From Yoonia sediminilitoris (GTDB taxonomy: Bacteria > Pseudomonadota > Alphaproteobacteria > Rhodobacterales > Rhodobacteraceae): a stretch of DNA of 64,000 nt. The first letter of the stretch is position 1. Each line of letters starts with the position of its first letter. The notes under the pieces were generated by a model. It saw only the letters and a program-made list of their open reading frames with translations. It did no database searches and was not told the origin of the DNA. The translations under genes and the position numbers were made by a program. The stretch covers positions 62,001 through 126,000 of the forward strand of contig NZ_QBUD01000010.1 of NCBI RefSeq assembly GCF_003058085.1, given 5' to 3'. Shown here one piece after another: positions 35,501 to 44,238 of this stretch.

Positions 35501-37008
35501 TACTTTTTGGACTTTGGCGCAAAATATGCGCCGTGACTGTTCGTGGTCTCCGAGGACCCCAGAAACAACAAACCGTCATCATTCAGCGCGAAGTGGAACA
35601 TCTGGATGATCCGTTCTTGCGCATCTGAATTGAGGTAAATGAGCAAGTTGCGGCACGATATCAAATCAAGTTTGGAAAACGGTGCATCGGCCAGAATATC
35701 CTGATGCGCAAAGACCACCGCATCACGCAAATGCGCTTTCACCCGGTAGGAATGATCTTCCTTGTCAAAGAAGCGGGCCAGACGCTCGGGCGATATGTCA
35801 CCCACAATCGCTGCGGGATAGACCCCCTCGCGCGCGATTGCGAGTGACTGGTCTTCGACATCGGATGCAAAAATCTGCAACTTGACGTCTTTGCGAACCG
35901 CCTGAATTTGCTCGATAAAGAGCATCGCCAACGAATAGGCTTCTTCGCCGGTAGCACAGGCGGGCACCCAGATGCGCACAGGTTTGCCGGGCGCGCAGTT
36001 CTTGACCACATCGGGCAATACGTTTTTGGCCAGATAATCGAACGCCTCAGGATCGCGAAAGAACGATGTGACACAAATCAAAAGATCGGCCCTAAGCTGT
36101 TGTGCTTCTTCAGTTGAATCCTTTAACAACGCCAGATAGTCCGCCGCATCTTCCATATGGCGCAACGCCATCCGCCGCTCAATCCGGCGCAGCAGCGTGC
36201 CTTCCTTGTAGAATTCAAAGTTGATCGGGTTATGCGCCTTGAGAACCTCTATGATTTCAGCCATCGCGCTGCGTGCATTTTCGCCCAGCGCTTTTGATGT
36301 CGATCCCCTCCGCACATAGGGTTGTGCGGCATATTTGGAAATCGCCTTGGGCATCTCGGCGACCGGCAGAGTTTGGTCGACCATACCTGTTGCGATCGCA
36401 TTGCGCGGCATCCCGTCATGTGCCGCTTCGCGGGGATCCTGCGCCAGAACCATACCGCCGCTTTCCTTGATGTTGCGGATACCCGCCGTGCCATCACTAC
36501 CGGTCCCCGACAGAATGATGCCGATGGCATTATGTTGCTGATCGTGGGCCAGCGACCGAAAAAAGAAGTCAATCGGCAAACGCATGCCCCGCCGTTCAGC
36601 GGGTTCACTGAGATACAGGATACCTTTTTCGATCCGCAGAAACTGTCTGGGCGGAATGATATAGACGTGGTCAGGCGCGATTGGCGTTCTGTCTTGGGCC
36701 AGCGCCACGGTCATTTTCGTGTGTTTGGCCAAAAGATCGGCCATCAGGCTTTCGTGGTCCGGGTCCACATGGTGGATGGCGATAAATGCCATGCCGGTCT
36801 TGTCCGGCATCGCCTCAAAGAAATCAGTGAAGGCCTGCAAACCACCGGCAGAGGCCCCAAGCCCGACAACCGGCATGGCGAAAGGCGCGGCCTTTGTCGT
36901 TGACGTCTGTCTTCGAGGTTTTGGCGTCGCGCGCCTTTTCTTTGCAGCCGAATTGGAACGGTCTTTTCGCTTGGTCGGCGTAGATGGCTTTTTGGGTTGT
37001 CGCACCAT
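32491..37008 (-). CDS. CheB-CheR-PAS hybrid histidine kinase with receiver
   Basis: 1505 residues. After a basic, disordered start, the CheB methylesterase domain covers about 45-235 (VVGLGASAGG, HHVDPDHESL, GTGSDGTAGIR hold the Ser, His and Asp). The CheR domain (about 250-500) has LIVCxTSFFRD-like sequence, VPACATGEEAYSLAMLFIE and SKLDLISCRNLLIYL. A long coiled coil (about 640-735) follows, rich in NEE/SNEE repeats. PAS domains occupy roughly 745-1110. The kinase core has the phospho-His segment LAHDFNNLLTVIIGN, an ATPase domain with NLAINARDAMP and GYGLGLSMVYGFV, and the terminal receiver has VEDDP and LSDVVMPG. This architecture is known from sensory systems of alphaproteobacteria. It is an orphan: no partner regulator lies near. 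Confidence 0.93.
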   Translation of the reverse strand: MVRQPKKPSTPTKRKDRSNSAAKKRRATPKPRRQTSTTKAAPFAMPVVGLGASAGGLQAFTDFFEAMPDKTGMAFIAIHHVDPDHESLMADLLAKHTKMTVALAQDRTPIAPDHVYIIPPRQFLRIEKGILYLSEPAERRGMRLPIDFFFRSLAHDQQHNAIGIILSGTGSDGTAGIRNIKESGGMVLAQDPREAAHDGMPRNAIATGMVDQTLPVAEMPKAISKYAAQPYVRRGSTSKALGENARSAMAEIIEVLKAHNPINFEFYKEGTLLRRIERRMALRHMEDAADYLALLKDSTEEAQQLRADLLICVTSFFRDPEAFDYLAKNVLPDVVKNCAPGKPVRIWVPACATGEEAYSLAMLFIEQIQAVRKDVKLQIFASDVEDQSLAIAREGVYPAAIVGDISPERLARFFDKEDHSYRVKAHLRDAVVFAHQDILADAPFSKLDLISCRNLLIYLNSDAQERIIQMFHFALNDDGLLFLGSSETTNSHGAYFAPKSKKYRVYKRVGKARHRHLDFPLGKSPVFGRAIPAARNMEISHGQQLAELCQKLLVERYAPAAVLINAGMETLFVQGPADQYLKVPAGEASQDLLAMARPGLRAKLGSTIRTAFQTEQDVTATGNLTRAGHSVLVTISALPMVVDGVKLLLVTFADAPVKEAVEEAAENGNDSPIRTQLELELEATRQELQNTIREYERSSEELKASNEEAMSMNEEFQSTNEELETSKEELQSLNEELTMLNSQLQQKVEDEHHLTDDLNNLLSSSGIATLFLDRDLKIMRFTPATRQLFNVIANDVGRPFSDITGKINDPSLIEDSLKVLVDLNTIELEVQATDGKWFIRRILPYRTQDGKIDGFVVTFSDVSDLKALQQSNESALQFAEDIIGTVREPMLVLDEDLCVVRASRSFCSIFQTTSKAVQGKQLFNLQGGQWNQPDLRKLLERILPDKTTVEGHEIQIEVADLGKRSVLVNARQMKSETHGNRLILMAMEDITERQKIQQGLEEREARLSAILDAAPEAIITIDSQGIVTSYSPAARTILGYNSSEVIGQNVKMLMPEPDQSQHDGYMAHYLETGEKKIIGIGREMYARHKDGSEVPIRLNVAEWWIDGERNFTGIVHDLTEDMKRRDALARAQKMEAVGQLTGGLAHDFNNLLTVIIGNLELLEMELDDRSSKELLAEALEASELGAKLTTQLLAFSRKQSLEPATVSLNDLVIAVKPILVRTLGDDISVKTELADDLSLTVTDPGQVENAILNLAINARDAMPDGGTLTIQTRNVVLDSDYAATQVDVDPGPYVALSVTDTGMGIPNALTPRVFEPFFTTKGLGAGYGLGLSMVYGFVKQSGGHVAIYSEEGLGTTVTLYIPPAVKAAAAPAVAKSKQAKIPQSRNETILVVEDDPRVRRLTVNRLNGLGYQTLAAENGPEALEILQGNDRIALVLSDVVMPGGMTGFDVADKALKINPALKVLLATGYADGNEVVDGFARKRHPILRKPYSLNELAKTLRDLLD

Positions 37009-37204
37009 CAGGGTATGTCCTGTTCGTCACTAATTTGGTTAAAATCTACGCAATTCCCCGAAGATTGGCCAGCGTAGTTGGATCAATTGCGTCTTCCCGC
37101 GACTGCAAATCGGAAAGTTTCTTGCAGGCTTGCGTTGAAGCGGGGACCGGCACGGCGCACTTTCGGTGCCAGAGAGTGCCAAGGCAGGTCAATCGACGTT
37201 TGCA

Positions 37205-38416
37205 CTACTCCCGCCTTAACGCATCAATCGGATTCATGCGTGCGGCGCGACGGGCCGGGAAATAGCCAAAGATCACCCCAACAGCTGCCGAAAAAGCAAA
37301 AGCCAGCAGCACGATCACGGGGTCCGGCTGGAATGGGATCGACAACATGTTCGCCCCCAGCAGGCCAAGGCCCAACCCCACAAAGATGCCAATCACCCCT
37401 CCAAAAAGCGACAGGATAATCGCCTCGACCAGAAATTGCAGCAGCACCTGTCTGGCCTGCGCCCCGATCGCCAGCCGGATGCCTATTTCGCGGGTACGTT
37501 CGGTGACCGACACCAGCATGATGTTCATAATCCCAATCCCCCCGACCAGCAGGCTGACAGCAGCGACCGCCGACAAAAGCCCTGTCAGAACGCCGGTGAT
37601 GCCCGACAGCATCGTTGCCAGTTGCTTCATATCCATCACACTGAAATCGTCATCCTCGCCCCGACCAATCCGGCGGATATCGCGCATCAGCAACTCGATC
37701 TGTTCTTGCGCGCGTTCGGTCGCCACGCCTTCGCGGACGGCGACAATCATCATCGACACATCGGTGTTACCGGCAATCCGGCGCTGAAAGGTCTTGAGCG
37801 GCATGATCACGAAATCATCCTGATCGCTGCCAAACGTTGACGCCCCCTTCGATTTGGTCAGGCCGATGACCTCGCACGACAGCGTCTGAATACGAATGAC
37901 TTCGCCGACCGGGTCCGCGTTGCCGAACAAGGATTTGCGCACCGTTTCGCCAATCACGCAGACCGGTTTGCCCGACTGGAGTTCGCTGGCATCGAATATC
38001 CGACCACGCGCCATTTCCCAGCGCGCAGCGGTGAAATAGCGGTTGTCGGTGCCAATGATATCAGTCCGCCGGTTTTCATTGCCAAAGACCGCACGGGCGC
38101 GCGAGGCGCTCAGCGGTGCGGAAACCTCAACCACGCTTAACTGTTCTTCAAGCAGGTTGTTCATGCGCACAGTAAACATCGGGACAGCCGTACCCGGGGG
38201 TCCGCCTTGCATGGCGTCTTGTCCGGGCATGACCATCAGCATGTTGGTCCCCAGCTTTGCGACGTCGGCGGTGACCTGCTGCGTTGACCCCTGCCCCACC
38301 GTGACCATCGCAATCACGGCGCCCACACCGATCACGATGCCCAACACCGTCAGGAACGACCGCAGCGCATTGCGAAAGATCGCTTGCACCGCCAGTTTGA
38401 TCGTTTCCCACAACAC
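37205..38416 (-). CDS. MacB-like ABC transporter permease
   Basis: 403 residues from the GTG at 38416, which starts two bases after the ATPase stop codon. The longer open frame from 38491 would overlap the ATPase by 74 bases and add non-family residues. The N-terminus WETIKLAVQAIFRNALRSFLTVLGIVIGVGAVIAMVTVG is the classical first membrane helix of MacB/LolC permeases. A periplasmic domain of about 210 residues follows (MacB core: IGTDNRYFTAARWEMARGR). Three more membrane helices lie in the C-terminal 120 residues, including LLVGGIGIMNIMLVSVTERTREIGIR. It forms the inner-membrane part of a tripartite export or mechanotransmission pump. Confidence 0.9.
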   Translation of the reverse strand: MLWETIKLAVQAIFRNALRSFLTVLGIVIGVGAVIAMVTVGQGSTQQVTADVAKLGTNMLMVMPGQDAMQGGPPGTAVPMFTVRMNNLLEEQLSVVEVSAPLSASRARAVFGNENRRTDIIGTDNRYFTAARWEMARGRIFDASELQSGKPVCVIGETVRKSLFGNADPVGEVIRIQTLSCEVIGLTKSKGASTFGSDQDDFVIMPLKTFQRRIAGNTDVSMMIVAVREGVATERAQEQIELLMRDIRRIGRGEDDDFSVMDMKQLATMLSGITGVLTGLLSAVAAVSLLVGGIGIMNIMLVSVTERTREIGIRLAIGAQARQVLLQFLVEAIILSLFGGVIGIFVGLGLGLLGANMLSIPFQPDPVIVLLAFAFSAAVGVIFGYFPARRAARMNPIDALRRE

Positions 38417-38417
38417 A

Positions 38418-39128
38418 CTAAGCCACCACCCTTGCTGTCGCGGCGTCGCTTTCGATCCGCCCATCAACCATCCAGATCTTCCGTTTGGCATACTCTGCCA
38501 TGTCTGACTCGTGCGTCACCATGATGATTGTCAGCCCGTCGCGCTGGTTCAGCTCTTGCAGAACTTCCATAATTTCGACCGATAACTTGGTATCAAGGTT
38601 GCCCGTCGGCTCATCGGCGAGAATGACCTGTGGATTGCCTGCAAGTGCGCGCGCGATGGCAACCCGCTGCTGCTGGCCGCCCGACAATTCTGAGGGATCA
38701 TGATGCGCCCGCTCGGCCAATCCGGTCTTGGCCAGTGCTTCGGTTGCGGCGCGATGACGTTCGGTACGCGACAGCCCCTTGTAGATCAGCGGCAGTTCGA
38801 CATTCTGCAAAGCGCTGGTGCGCGGCAAAAGATTATAGCCCTGAAACACAAAACCCAGATAGTGGCGGCGCAGCAAGGCACGCTGGTCCTGCGTCAGTTT
38901 TGCCACCTCAACCCCGTTAAACAGATAGTGGCCCGCTGTCGGGGCATCCAGACAGCCAATCACATTCATCGCGGTCGATTTGCCAGAGCCGCTGGGCCCC
39001 ATGATCGCCACGAACTCGCCCGCATCAATATCCAGATCAATGCCGTCAAGCGCACGCACTTCGGCCTCTCCTGTGCCGTAGATGCGTGAAATACCGCGCA
39101 GCCGGATCAATGGAACAGGTTCAGGCAT
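38418..39128 (-). CDS. MacB-like ABC transporter ATP-binding protein
   Basis: 236 residues from the ATG at 39128, which overlaps the end of the membrane-fusion gene by eight bases; the frame extends further upstream without family sequence. Walker A is GPSGSGKST (about 41), the Q-loop segment is LGFVFQGYNLLPR, the signature LSGGQQQRVAIARALAG and Walker B VILADEPTGNLD, then the H-loop IIMVTHESDMAEYAKR. This is the LolD/MacB ATPase type. In E. coli MacB the ATPase and permease are fused; here they are separate, like in many alphaproteobacteria. Confidence 0.94.
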   Translation of the reverse strand: MPEPVPLIRLRGISRIYGTGEAEVRALDGIDLDIDAGEFVAIMGPSGSGKSTAMNVIGCLDAPTAGHYLFNGVEVAKLTQDQRALLRRHYLGFVFQGYNLLPRTSALQNVELPLIYKGLSRTERHRAATEALAKTGLAERAHHDPSELSGGQQQRVAIARALAGNPQVILADEPTGNLDTKLSVEIMEVLQELNQRDGLTIIMVTHESDMAEYAKRKIWMVDGRIESDAATARVVA

Positions 39129-40362
39129 CCACACGGTCCACGATAACCTCATCACCTTTGTCCAACGCACCTTCGATGATTTCTGTTCTGATCCCGTCAG
39201 TCGCACCCGCAACAACCGGGATTTCCACTGGCATTCCATCGCGCAATACCCAAACCGTGCGGTCATCCCCCATCCTGCGGGTATCCGGGCCATCGGGGAT
39301 CAGCATCCCCAACAGGCCGACCGTTTCGTCTTTTTCTGCGTCAGGCACAGCGGGCGGCACATAGCGCAGCGCGGCATTCGGGACCGTCAGCACATCCGAT
39401 AGTTCCTCTACCGTAATCTCGGCTGTGGCGGTCATGCCCGGACGCAAGGACAAATCGGCATTGTCGATGGTCAGCACCGCCTTGTAGGTCACGACCCCTT
39501 CGACCGTTTCGGGCGCAAAGCGTATTTCGGATATCTCGGCAGGGAACAGACGCTCGTCATAGGCATCCACCGTGAATGTGGCCTTGTTGCCCACGGCCGT
39601 GCGACCGATGTCAGCTTCGTCGATATCGACCTGCAATTCCATCTTGGTGAGATCCTCGGCCAAGGTGAACAATATCGGTGCGGACAGGGATGCTGCCACG
39701 ATCTGCCCCGGATCAACGGCCCGGTCCAACACAACGCCGGTGATGGGCGAACAGATACAGGCCTTGTCCAGTTCAGCTTGGGTCAGATCAAGATTGGCTT
39801 CGGCCAAGGCACGGTCGGCAAGCGCTGACTGCAACTCGGCCTGTGCACGCACATAGGCCGCTTTGCGCGTCACAAAGGTCTGATGCGCCGCGACGCCACG
39901 TTCCTCCAGTTGCTCGACGCTGTCGTACTGGGTCTTTGCTTCCTCAAGCGTGGCCCGCGCCATTGCGACACGTGCGATTGCACTGTCCAGCGCCGCCTTG
40001 CTGACCGCCAGTGATGCCTCAAGCTTGGTTGTGTCCAACTCAGCCAGCACATCGCCCGCAACGACCTGGTCATTGAAATCCACGCGGACTTCATCAAGGG
40101 TGCCCGACAATTCGCTTGAAATCTCGACCAGATTGGTCGGCTCGACAGTGCCGGTTGCAATCACGGTGACGCGCAAATCGCCCGTCATGGCAGGCGCGGT
40201 CACATAGCGCACGTCCCTTGTTTCATCCGTAAGCGTCGGCCAGAGCAAAACCGCCACACCAACCACGACCACACCAAGCGCATATTTTGCCCACCGGGGC
40301 ATGCCGCTCTTGTGGTCGTCAAGGCCGAGCTTTCTGGCGACGTCATCTGCTGTTTCCGACAT
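39121..40362 (-). CDS. MacA/HlyD-like periplasmic membrane-fusion protein
   Basis: 413 residues. A single N-terminal membrane helix at about 26-42 (YALGVVVVGVAVLLW) anchors it in the inner membrane. A biotinyl-lipoyl-like half motif follows (VEPTNLVEISSELSGTLDEVRVDFND), then a long helical hairpin (about 115-195, coiled coil with KAALDSAIARVAMARATLEEAKTQ), the second lipoyl half (ACICSPITGVVLDRAVDPGQIV) and beta-barrel domains. It bridges the MacB-like permease to an outer-membrane channel; no TolC gene is in the window. First gene of the three-gene export operon, behind a perfect FNR-type box. Confidence 0.92.
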   Translation of the reverse strand: MSETADDVARKLGLDDHKSGMPRWAKYALGVVVVGVAVLLWPTLTDETRDVRYVTAPAMTGDLRVTVIATGTVEPTNLVEISSELSGTLDEVRVDFNDQVVAGDVLAELDTTKLEASLAVSKAALDSAIARVAMARATLEEAKTQYDSVEQLEERGVAAHQTFVTRKAAYVRAQAELQSALADRALAEANLDLTQAELDKACICSPITGVVLDRAVDPGQIVAASLSAPILFTLAEDLTKMELQVDIDEADIGRTAVGNKATFTVDAYDERLFPAEISEIRFAPETVEGVVTYKAVLTIDNADLSLRPGMTATAEITVEELSDVLTVPNAALRYVPPAVPDAEKDETVGLLGMLIPDGPDTRRMGDDRTVWVLRDGMPVEIPVVAGATDGIRTEIIEGALDKGDEVIVDRVDA

Positions 40363-40434
40363 GCTGCACCCTCAATTGTCATTGAAACCCCGGATCAGAC
40401 GCAGGCGGACTTTCCGTTCCCGTCACTGACGCGG

Positions 40435-40475
40435 ATGATGCCGCAGCACGATCAGCAGGTATTGATCTTGATCAA
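40435..40475 (-). promoter_or_regulatory. Perfect FNR-type box with -10 for the MacAB-like operon
   Basis: TTGATCTTGATCAA at 40462-40475 matches all ten fixed bases of TTGAT-N4-ATCAA. On the minus strand CATCAT at 40440-40435, four of six -10 matches, begins 28.5 bases from the box centre. Transcription would start near 40428, about 66 bases ahead of the membrane-fusion gene. On the plus strand TACCGT at 40497 is a weaker candidate for the 40638 gene. Confidence 0.65.
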
Positions 40476-40637
40476 TCAGACCCCGTGCAGAGCCACTACC
40501 GTAGCTTGTGATTTCATTGCGCGCCCAGGTAGAAACCATGCCTAAATCATTCACTTTATTACAAAAACTGACAGCTGCGCTTGCGGTCCTGCCGGGCGGC
40601 ACCGGGACAGCATCATGAACTGTGGGCGGGCTACAGC

Positions 40638-40871
40638 ATGACCGATCAATTCATCAATGACCTGCTCGCAGGGCGCGTGACAGGCCCGACCAGGATCAAA
40701 GATTTGGTCATCATCCCGCTTTTCGCGATCGTCATGGCGCTGATGAACAGGCCGATCCTGTCTGCGTTTCTGCCCATCGCCCCTTTCGTCACTGCGATCA
40801 TTCTTGTTGCCGGTCATTTGGGCCGGATGCTGCGACTGGAAACCGGCGGGACACCCGATGCCCGGGACTAA
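40638..40871 (+). CDS. Small unrecognised membrane protein
   Basis: 77 residues with two hydrophobic stretches separated by a very short turn: LVIIPLFAIVMALM (about 23-36) and SAFLPIAPFVTAIILVAGHLG (about 42-62). The ATG at 40638 has only a weak upstream site. Its end overlaps the next gene by 14 bases, so the two are translationally coupled. No family was recognised. It may be a membrane partner for the kinase-like product downstream. The region in front carries a perfect FNR-type box 163 bases upstream. Confidence 0.55.
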   Translation: MTDQFINDLLAGRVTGPTRIKDLVIIPLFAIVMALMNRPILSAFLPIAPFVTAIILVAGHLGRMLRLETGGTPDARD

Positions 40872-41871
40872 AAGCGGCCTACACATCCGGGTTGCGCAGC
40901 TGTTGGGCAACGCCACGACCATTGAAACCAGCAAATCATGGGTCTTTCTGACTGAAACCCACGTCTACAAACTCAAGAAACGGGTCCGGGATGAGTTGCA
41001 GGACCTGACAAGCCTGCGCGGGCGTCACGATAATGCGCTGACTGAAATCGACCTCAACCGGCGTCTGGCGCCACAGACCTATTTGGGTGCGCTGCGGTTG
41101 CGCGAAGATGCCAATCACACGCTGGCGCTTTTTGGTCCGGGACGAACAATCGACTGGCTGGTTGAAATGAAGCGGCTGCCGGCAAGCCGGATGCTGGACC
41201 AAATGATTTTCGTGCATGGCGGACAGCGCGAAATTCTTGCCCCATTCATTGATATACTAGCGCGCGAATTGATCGTTTTCTATCAGTCCTGCCCCCGCAC
41301 CTGCCTTGGCCCGGACGAACTGTTCTCGGTCGTGCTTGACCAACAAGAGATGAACAACGCTGTCCTGTTTGATCCGCTCTTTAGCGACCAATACGCACGT
41401 TTCAACGCGGTCACCGACGCTCTGGGTAATCTGTACGAGCGCACCTACGACCACATGGCTGACCGGGTCGCCAAAGGGTGGATCAGGGAATGCCACGGCG
41501 ATCTGCGGCTTGAACATATCTGCCTGATCGATCCACCGGCCATTTTTGATTGTCTGGAATTCAACCGAAACCTGCGATTGCTAGACCCTTATCAGGAAAT
41601 AACCCAACTGGGGATCGAGGCCGATCTGATGGGCGCGCCATGGATAATGACGGCGCTGTGGACCGCCCTTGCAGACGCGCTTGGCAGCCCTGCAAATGCC
41701 GCACTGCGCAACTTCTACGTAATTACTTACGCTCTACTGCGCGCGCGCCTTTGCCTTGCGCATCTTTTACGGCCTGCACCGCGCACCCCTGAAAAATGGC
41801 TGCCCCTTGGGCTGCGCTATATCGCGATGGCCGAAAGGTCGCTGGGTATTGAAGGCACCCCGGACACGTAG
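40858..41871 (+). CDS. Aminoglycoside phosphotransferase-like kinase (COG2187 type)
   Basis: 337 residues; the ATG at 40858 overlaps the end of the small membrane gene. The N-terminal lobe has IETSKSWVFLTETHVYKLKKRV, with the KLKK lysine in the ATP-anchoring place. A conserved EMKRLPASRMLDQM segment follows. The catalytic part, ECHGDLRLEHICLID (about 222) and IFDCLEFNRNLR, corresponds to H-G-D-x-x-x-x-N and the metal-binding D of choline-kinase-like enzymes, although the catalytic-loop Asn position appears to be Ile. The family often carries a second P-loop domain, missing here. The substrate is unknown; a sugar, small molecule or protein is possible. Confidence 0.7.
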   Translation: MPGTKSGLHIRVAQLLGNATTIETSKSWVFLTETHVYKLKKRVRDELQDLTSLRGRHDNALTEIDLNRRLAPQTYLGALRLREDANHTLALFGPGRTIDWLVEMKRLPASRMLDQMIFVHGGQREILAPFIDILARELIVFYQSCPRTCLGPDELFSVVLDQQEMNNAVLFDPLFSDQYARFNAVTDALGNLYERTYDHMADRVAKGWIRECHGDLRLEHICLIDPPAIFDCLEFNRNLRLLDPYQEITQLGIEADLMGAPWIMTALWTALADALGSPANAALRNFYVITYALLRARLCLAHLLRPAPRTPEKWLPLGLRYIAMAERSLGIEGTPDT

Positions 41872-41878
41872 CCGCCAA

Positions 41879-42697
41879 TCAGCGCCCCAGCGGTTCCATA
41901 TCCAGACGGTAGTCTTCAGCGATACTGTAGATCGTCTTGTTGGGGACCTTGTACCAGTCTTCGTCCGGTGTCACCGGTTCCGAGGCAATCTCGACCGCTT
42001 GATATGCGGTGCTTGGTTCATGATGCACGTGCGATTTGCCACAGATCGGACAGGCATAAATATGATCGCGCACCAGATAATGGAGCGAGCGGTTATAGCG
42101 CGATCCAATCACATGCGTGCCGTCGGTCAGAACGATATTCAAGCCCACCTTCGCCTCTGGCGCGACCTCTGCCGACCATGCAATCACCTGCTCCAACCCA
42201 TGCCGCACGGTGTCTTTCAGACCCCGTTCCGGATGGTGCAGAAACAGGCTGAGCAGATAACGAAAGACATGCTCGCTGTCGGTTGTGCCCCTGATTTCGA
42301 CACGGTGCAGCGGGTCAGTATGTTCCAGCATCAGCGGACGCACCTGATCAAACGCGGGCACCGTACCATTATGGGCAAATATCCATTTGCCGTGATGAAA
42401 CGGGTGCGTGTTTTCAATGCTGGTGCCGCCAACAGTTGCCCGGCGGACATGGGCAAGGACCGTGCGCGCATAGACCCGTGCCGCTTTTTTGGCGAAATGT
42501 TCGCCATGAAACGCCGCCCATGTCTGCTTTTCAACCAAGGGCAGACCATTATTATAGTCGGCGACACCCCAGCCATGACCATGCGAATAGCCCTGCATAT
42601 CGCTTGCACTTTGCGCCATCAGCGCATTCTGGGCAATGACCAGCCCGCATTCGACGCGGGTGGGCTCATTGGCGTGCATTGCATAAAGACGGCACAT
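41879..42697 (-). CDS. Class II glutamine amidotransferase (YafJ/EgtC-like)
   Basis: 272 residues beginning MCRLYAMHANEP. The Cys at position 2 becomes the N-terminal nucleophile after Met removal, as in GATase-II (Ntn) enzymes. Other family residues are HGHGWGVADYNNG (about 38), VLAHVRRATVGG (about 80) and NTHPFHHGKWIFAHNGTV (about 96). No synthetase domain is attached, so it either supplies ammonia to a partner or acts as a stand-alone gamma-glutamyl or amide hydrolase like EgtC. An ATP-grasp protein is encoded divergently from it, separated by 128 bases with an FNR-like box, which makes a functional pair worth testing. Confidence 0.88.
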   Translation of the reverse strand: MCRLYAMHANEPTRVECGLVIAQNALMAQSASDMQGYSHGHGWGVADYNNGLPLVEKQTWAAFHGEHFAKKAARVYARTVLAHVRRATVGGTSIENTHPFHHGKWIFAHNGTVPAFDQVRPLMLEHTDPLHRVEIRGTTDSEHVFRYLLSLFLHHPERGLKDTVRHGLEQVIAWSAEVAPEAKVGLNIVLTDGTHVIGSRYNRSLHYLVRDHIYACPICGKSHVHHEPSTAYQAVEIASEPVTPDEDWYKVPNKTIYSIAEDYRLDMEPLGR

Positions 42698-42724
42698 TTT
42701 TCGCTCCTGTCAGCTTTTGGGAAC

Positions 42725-42790
42725 AGGATACAGTTCAGGTCAGATCCACGTTGACATAGATCAGTCTTTTGCAGGTGATGGCCGTATAGC
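42725..42790. promoter_or_regulatory. Bidirectional FNR-like promoter between amidotransferase and ATP-grasp genes
   Basis: TTGACATAGATCAG at 42751-42764 has two changes from the FNR consensus, both commonly tolerated positions. TATAGC (plus, 42785-42790) and TATCCT (minus, 42730-42725) both begin 27.5 bases from its centre. Predicted leaders are about 29 bases (plus) and 21 bases (minus). Confidence 0.45.
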
Positions 42791-42825
42791 TCTAAGAAGC
42801 AATCCAGCGCGAAAACAGGCCGCTT

Positions 42826-44238
42826 ATGTCCAATGATAATACGCTGACAAACCAACTTCTTGCTGATGAGCCTGCATTCCTGTCATCGCTTGATTTCGGG
42901 CCGCATGTGACGCAAGGCACCGGCGCAGGCCCGTCGCTTCTGATCGGCGACATGTCCCAGATCAGCCTGATGCAACCGCCTGGCAGCTCTTACCTTGATT
43001 ACCGGATGGCGCATCTGGCCAAACCCGGTGACATTGTTCTGGTCGGGCGCAGGGACCCGGAATTCGACAGCTATCTGGCGCAGGTACGCGGACTTGATGA
43101 CATCACGATCCTTGCACCCGATCCGCTGGACGGGGGTCCAATCGCGACAAAGGCGATGGAGAAGGACCTGCTGCAACAGGCAATCACGGACATCACCCGC
43201 AAACATGGTGGTCTGACGGTCAAATCCTATCTGACCACTGGAACAATATGGCGGCTGGCACAACAGATTGGCGCGGCCACTGGTTGCACCATAAACGTCA
43301 GCGGCCCTGCCCCGCGCATCAGCGAAAGGGCAAATGACAAATTGTGGTTCACGCGATTGGCGCGCACGATTATCGGGGCCAGTGCCGTGCCGCCGACAAT
43401 GCCCGCCTATGGCCCCGATGCCGCAGCGGCGGTTGCCCTGAAACTGGGAAAGTCAGGGGAACAGGTTGTTGTCAAAGTGCCTGACAGTGCAGGGTCAGCG
43501 GGCAATATCAGGCTGGATTCCACCCTGATGGCGCAGCAAACAATCCAAAGCCTTGAAACCCTGTTGCTGGATCGTCTGCATGCGACGGGCTGGGCAGACC
43601 GCTTTCCGATCCTTGTGGGCGTTTGGGACAGGCACGTCACCCATAGCCCTTCTGTCCAGATGTGGCTGCCACATACCACTGATGGCCGGCCCATTTCGCT
43701 GGGGGTCTTCGAACAAGCCGTTATGGGGCAAGCCGGTGCCTTTATCGGCGCGGTGCGCTCGACCCTTCCAAAGGCGATGCAGGACGAACTTGTGGCGCAG
43801 GCCACCAGAATCGCTGCCGTTCTGCAAAGGCTTGGCTACTACGGGAATTGCAGCCTTGATGCCGTGATCTACAAAGATGAAAGCGGGACCCGTCACATCC
43901 ATTGGATTGAATGCAATGGGCGTTGGACAGGTGTTTCGATACCTCTGATCACGTTGGATAATATCACGCGGGGCAAGCGCCCAGAGGGGATTGTCGTTGT
44001 GCAGCAAACCTTGCAAGGGCGCGTGATCGGCACCACACGGGCTGTTGAGGCGTTGGATGATATGTTGGCGCGGCCCGGATCCGACGCAGCCCCCGCAAAC
44101 GGCGTCGTGCTAATGTCACCGCCCTCCGGCGCGCGCAGCATGGTTATCAATCTGCTGGTCTTTGCCGAAAGCCAGTCCGCAGCAGACGAGATGGCCCAGC
44201 GGGCAATAACACTGCTGAGAACCCACTCCACCGGCTAA
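42826..44238 (+). CDS. ATP-grasp-type protein with pre-ATP-grasp domain
   Basis: 470 residues. Residues about 38-190 look like the Rossmann-like pre-ATP-grasp part (LLIGDMSQISLMQPPG, DIVLVGRRDPEFDSYLAQV, VSGPAPRISERANDKLWFTRL). An ATP-grasp module follows: VVKVPDSAGSAGNIRLD (about 207), FPILVGVWDRHVTHSPSVQMWLP, and the metal-binding end GNCSLDAVIYKDE, then IHWIECNGRWTGVSIPL, with E and N in the expected order. The C-terminal 80 residues seem to be an added alpha/beta domain. It is probably a carboxylate-amine ligase. Related 'PGM1-type' peptide ligases are known, but the substrate here is unknown. Confidence 0.65.
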   Translation: MSNDNTLTNQLLADEPAFLSSLDFGPHVTQGTGAGPSLLIGDMSQISLMQPPGSSYLDYRMAHLAKPGDIVLVGRRDPEFDSYLAQVRGLDDITILAPDPLDGGPIATKAMEKDLLQQAITDITRKHGGLTVKSYLTTGTIWRLAQQIGAATGCTINVSGPAPRISERANDKLWFTRLARTIIGASAVPPTMPAYGPDAAAAVALKLGKSGEQVVVKVPDSAGSAGNIRLDSTLMAQQTIQSLETLLLDRLHATGWADRFPILVGVWDRHVTHSPSVQMWLPHTTDGRPISLGVFEQAVMGQAGAFIGAVRSTLPKAMQDELVAQATRIAAVLQRLGYYGNCSLDAVIYKDESGTRHIHWIECNGRWTGVSIPLITLDNITRGKRPEGIVVVQQTLQGRVIGTTRAVEALDDMLARPGSDAAPANGVVLMSPPSGARSMVINLLVFAESQSAADEMAQRAITLLRTHSTG

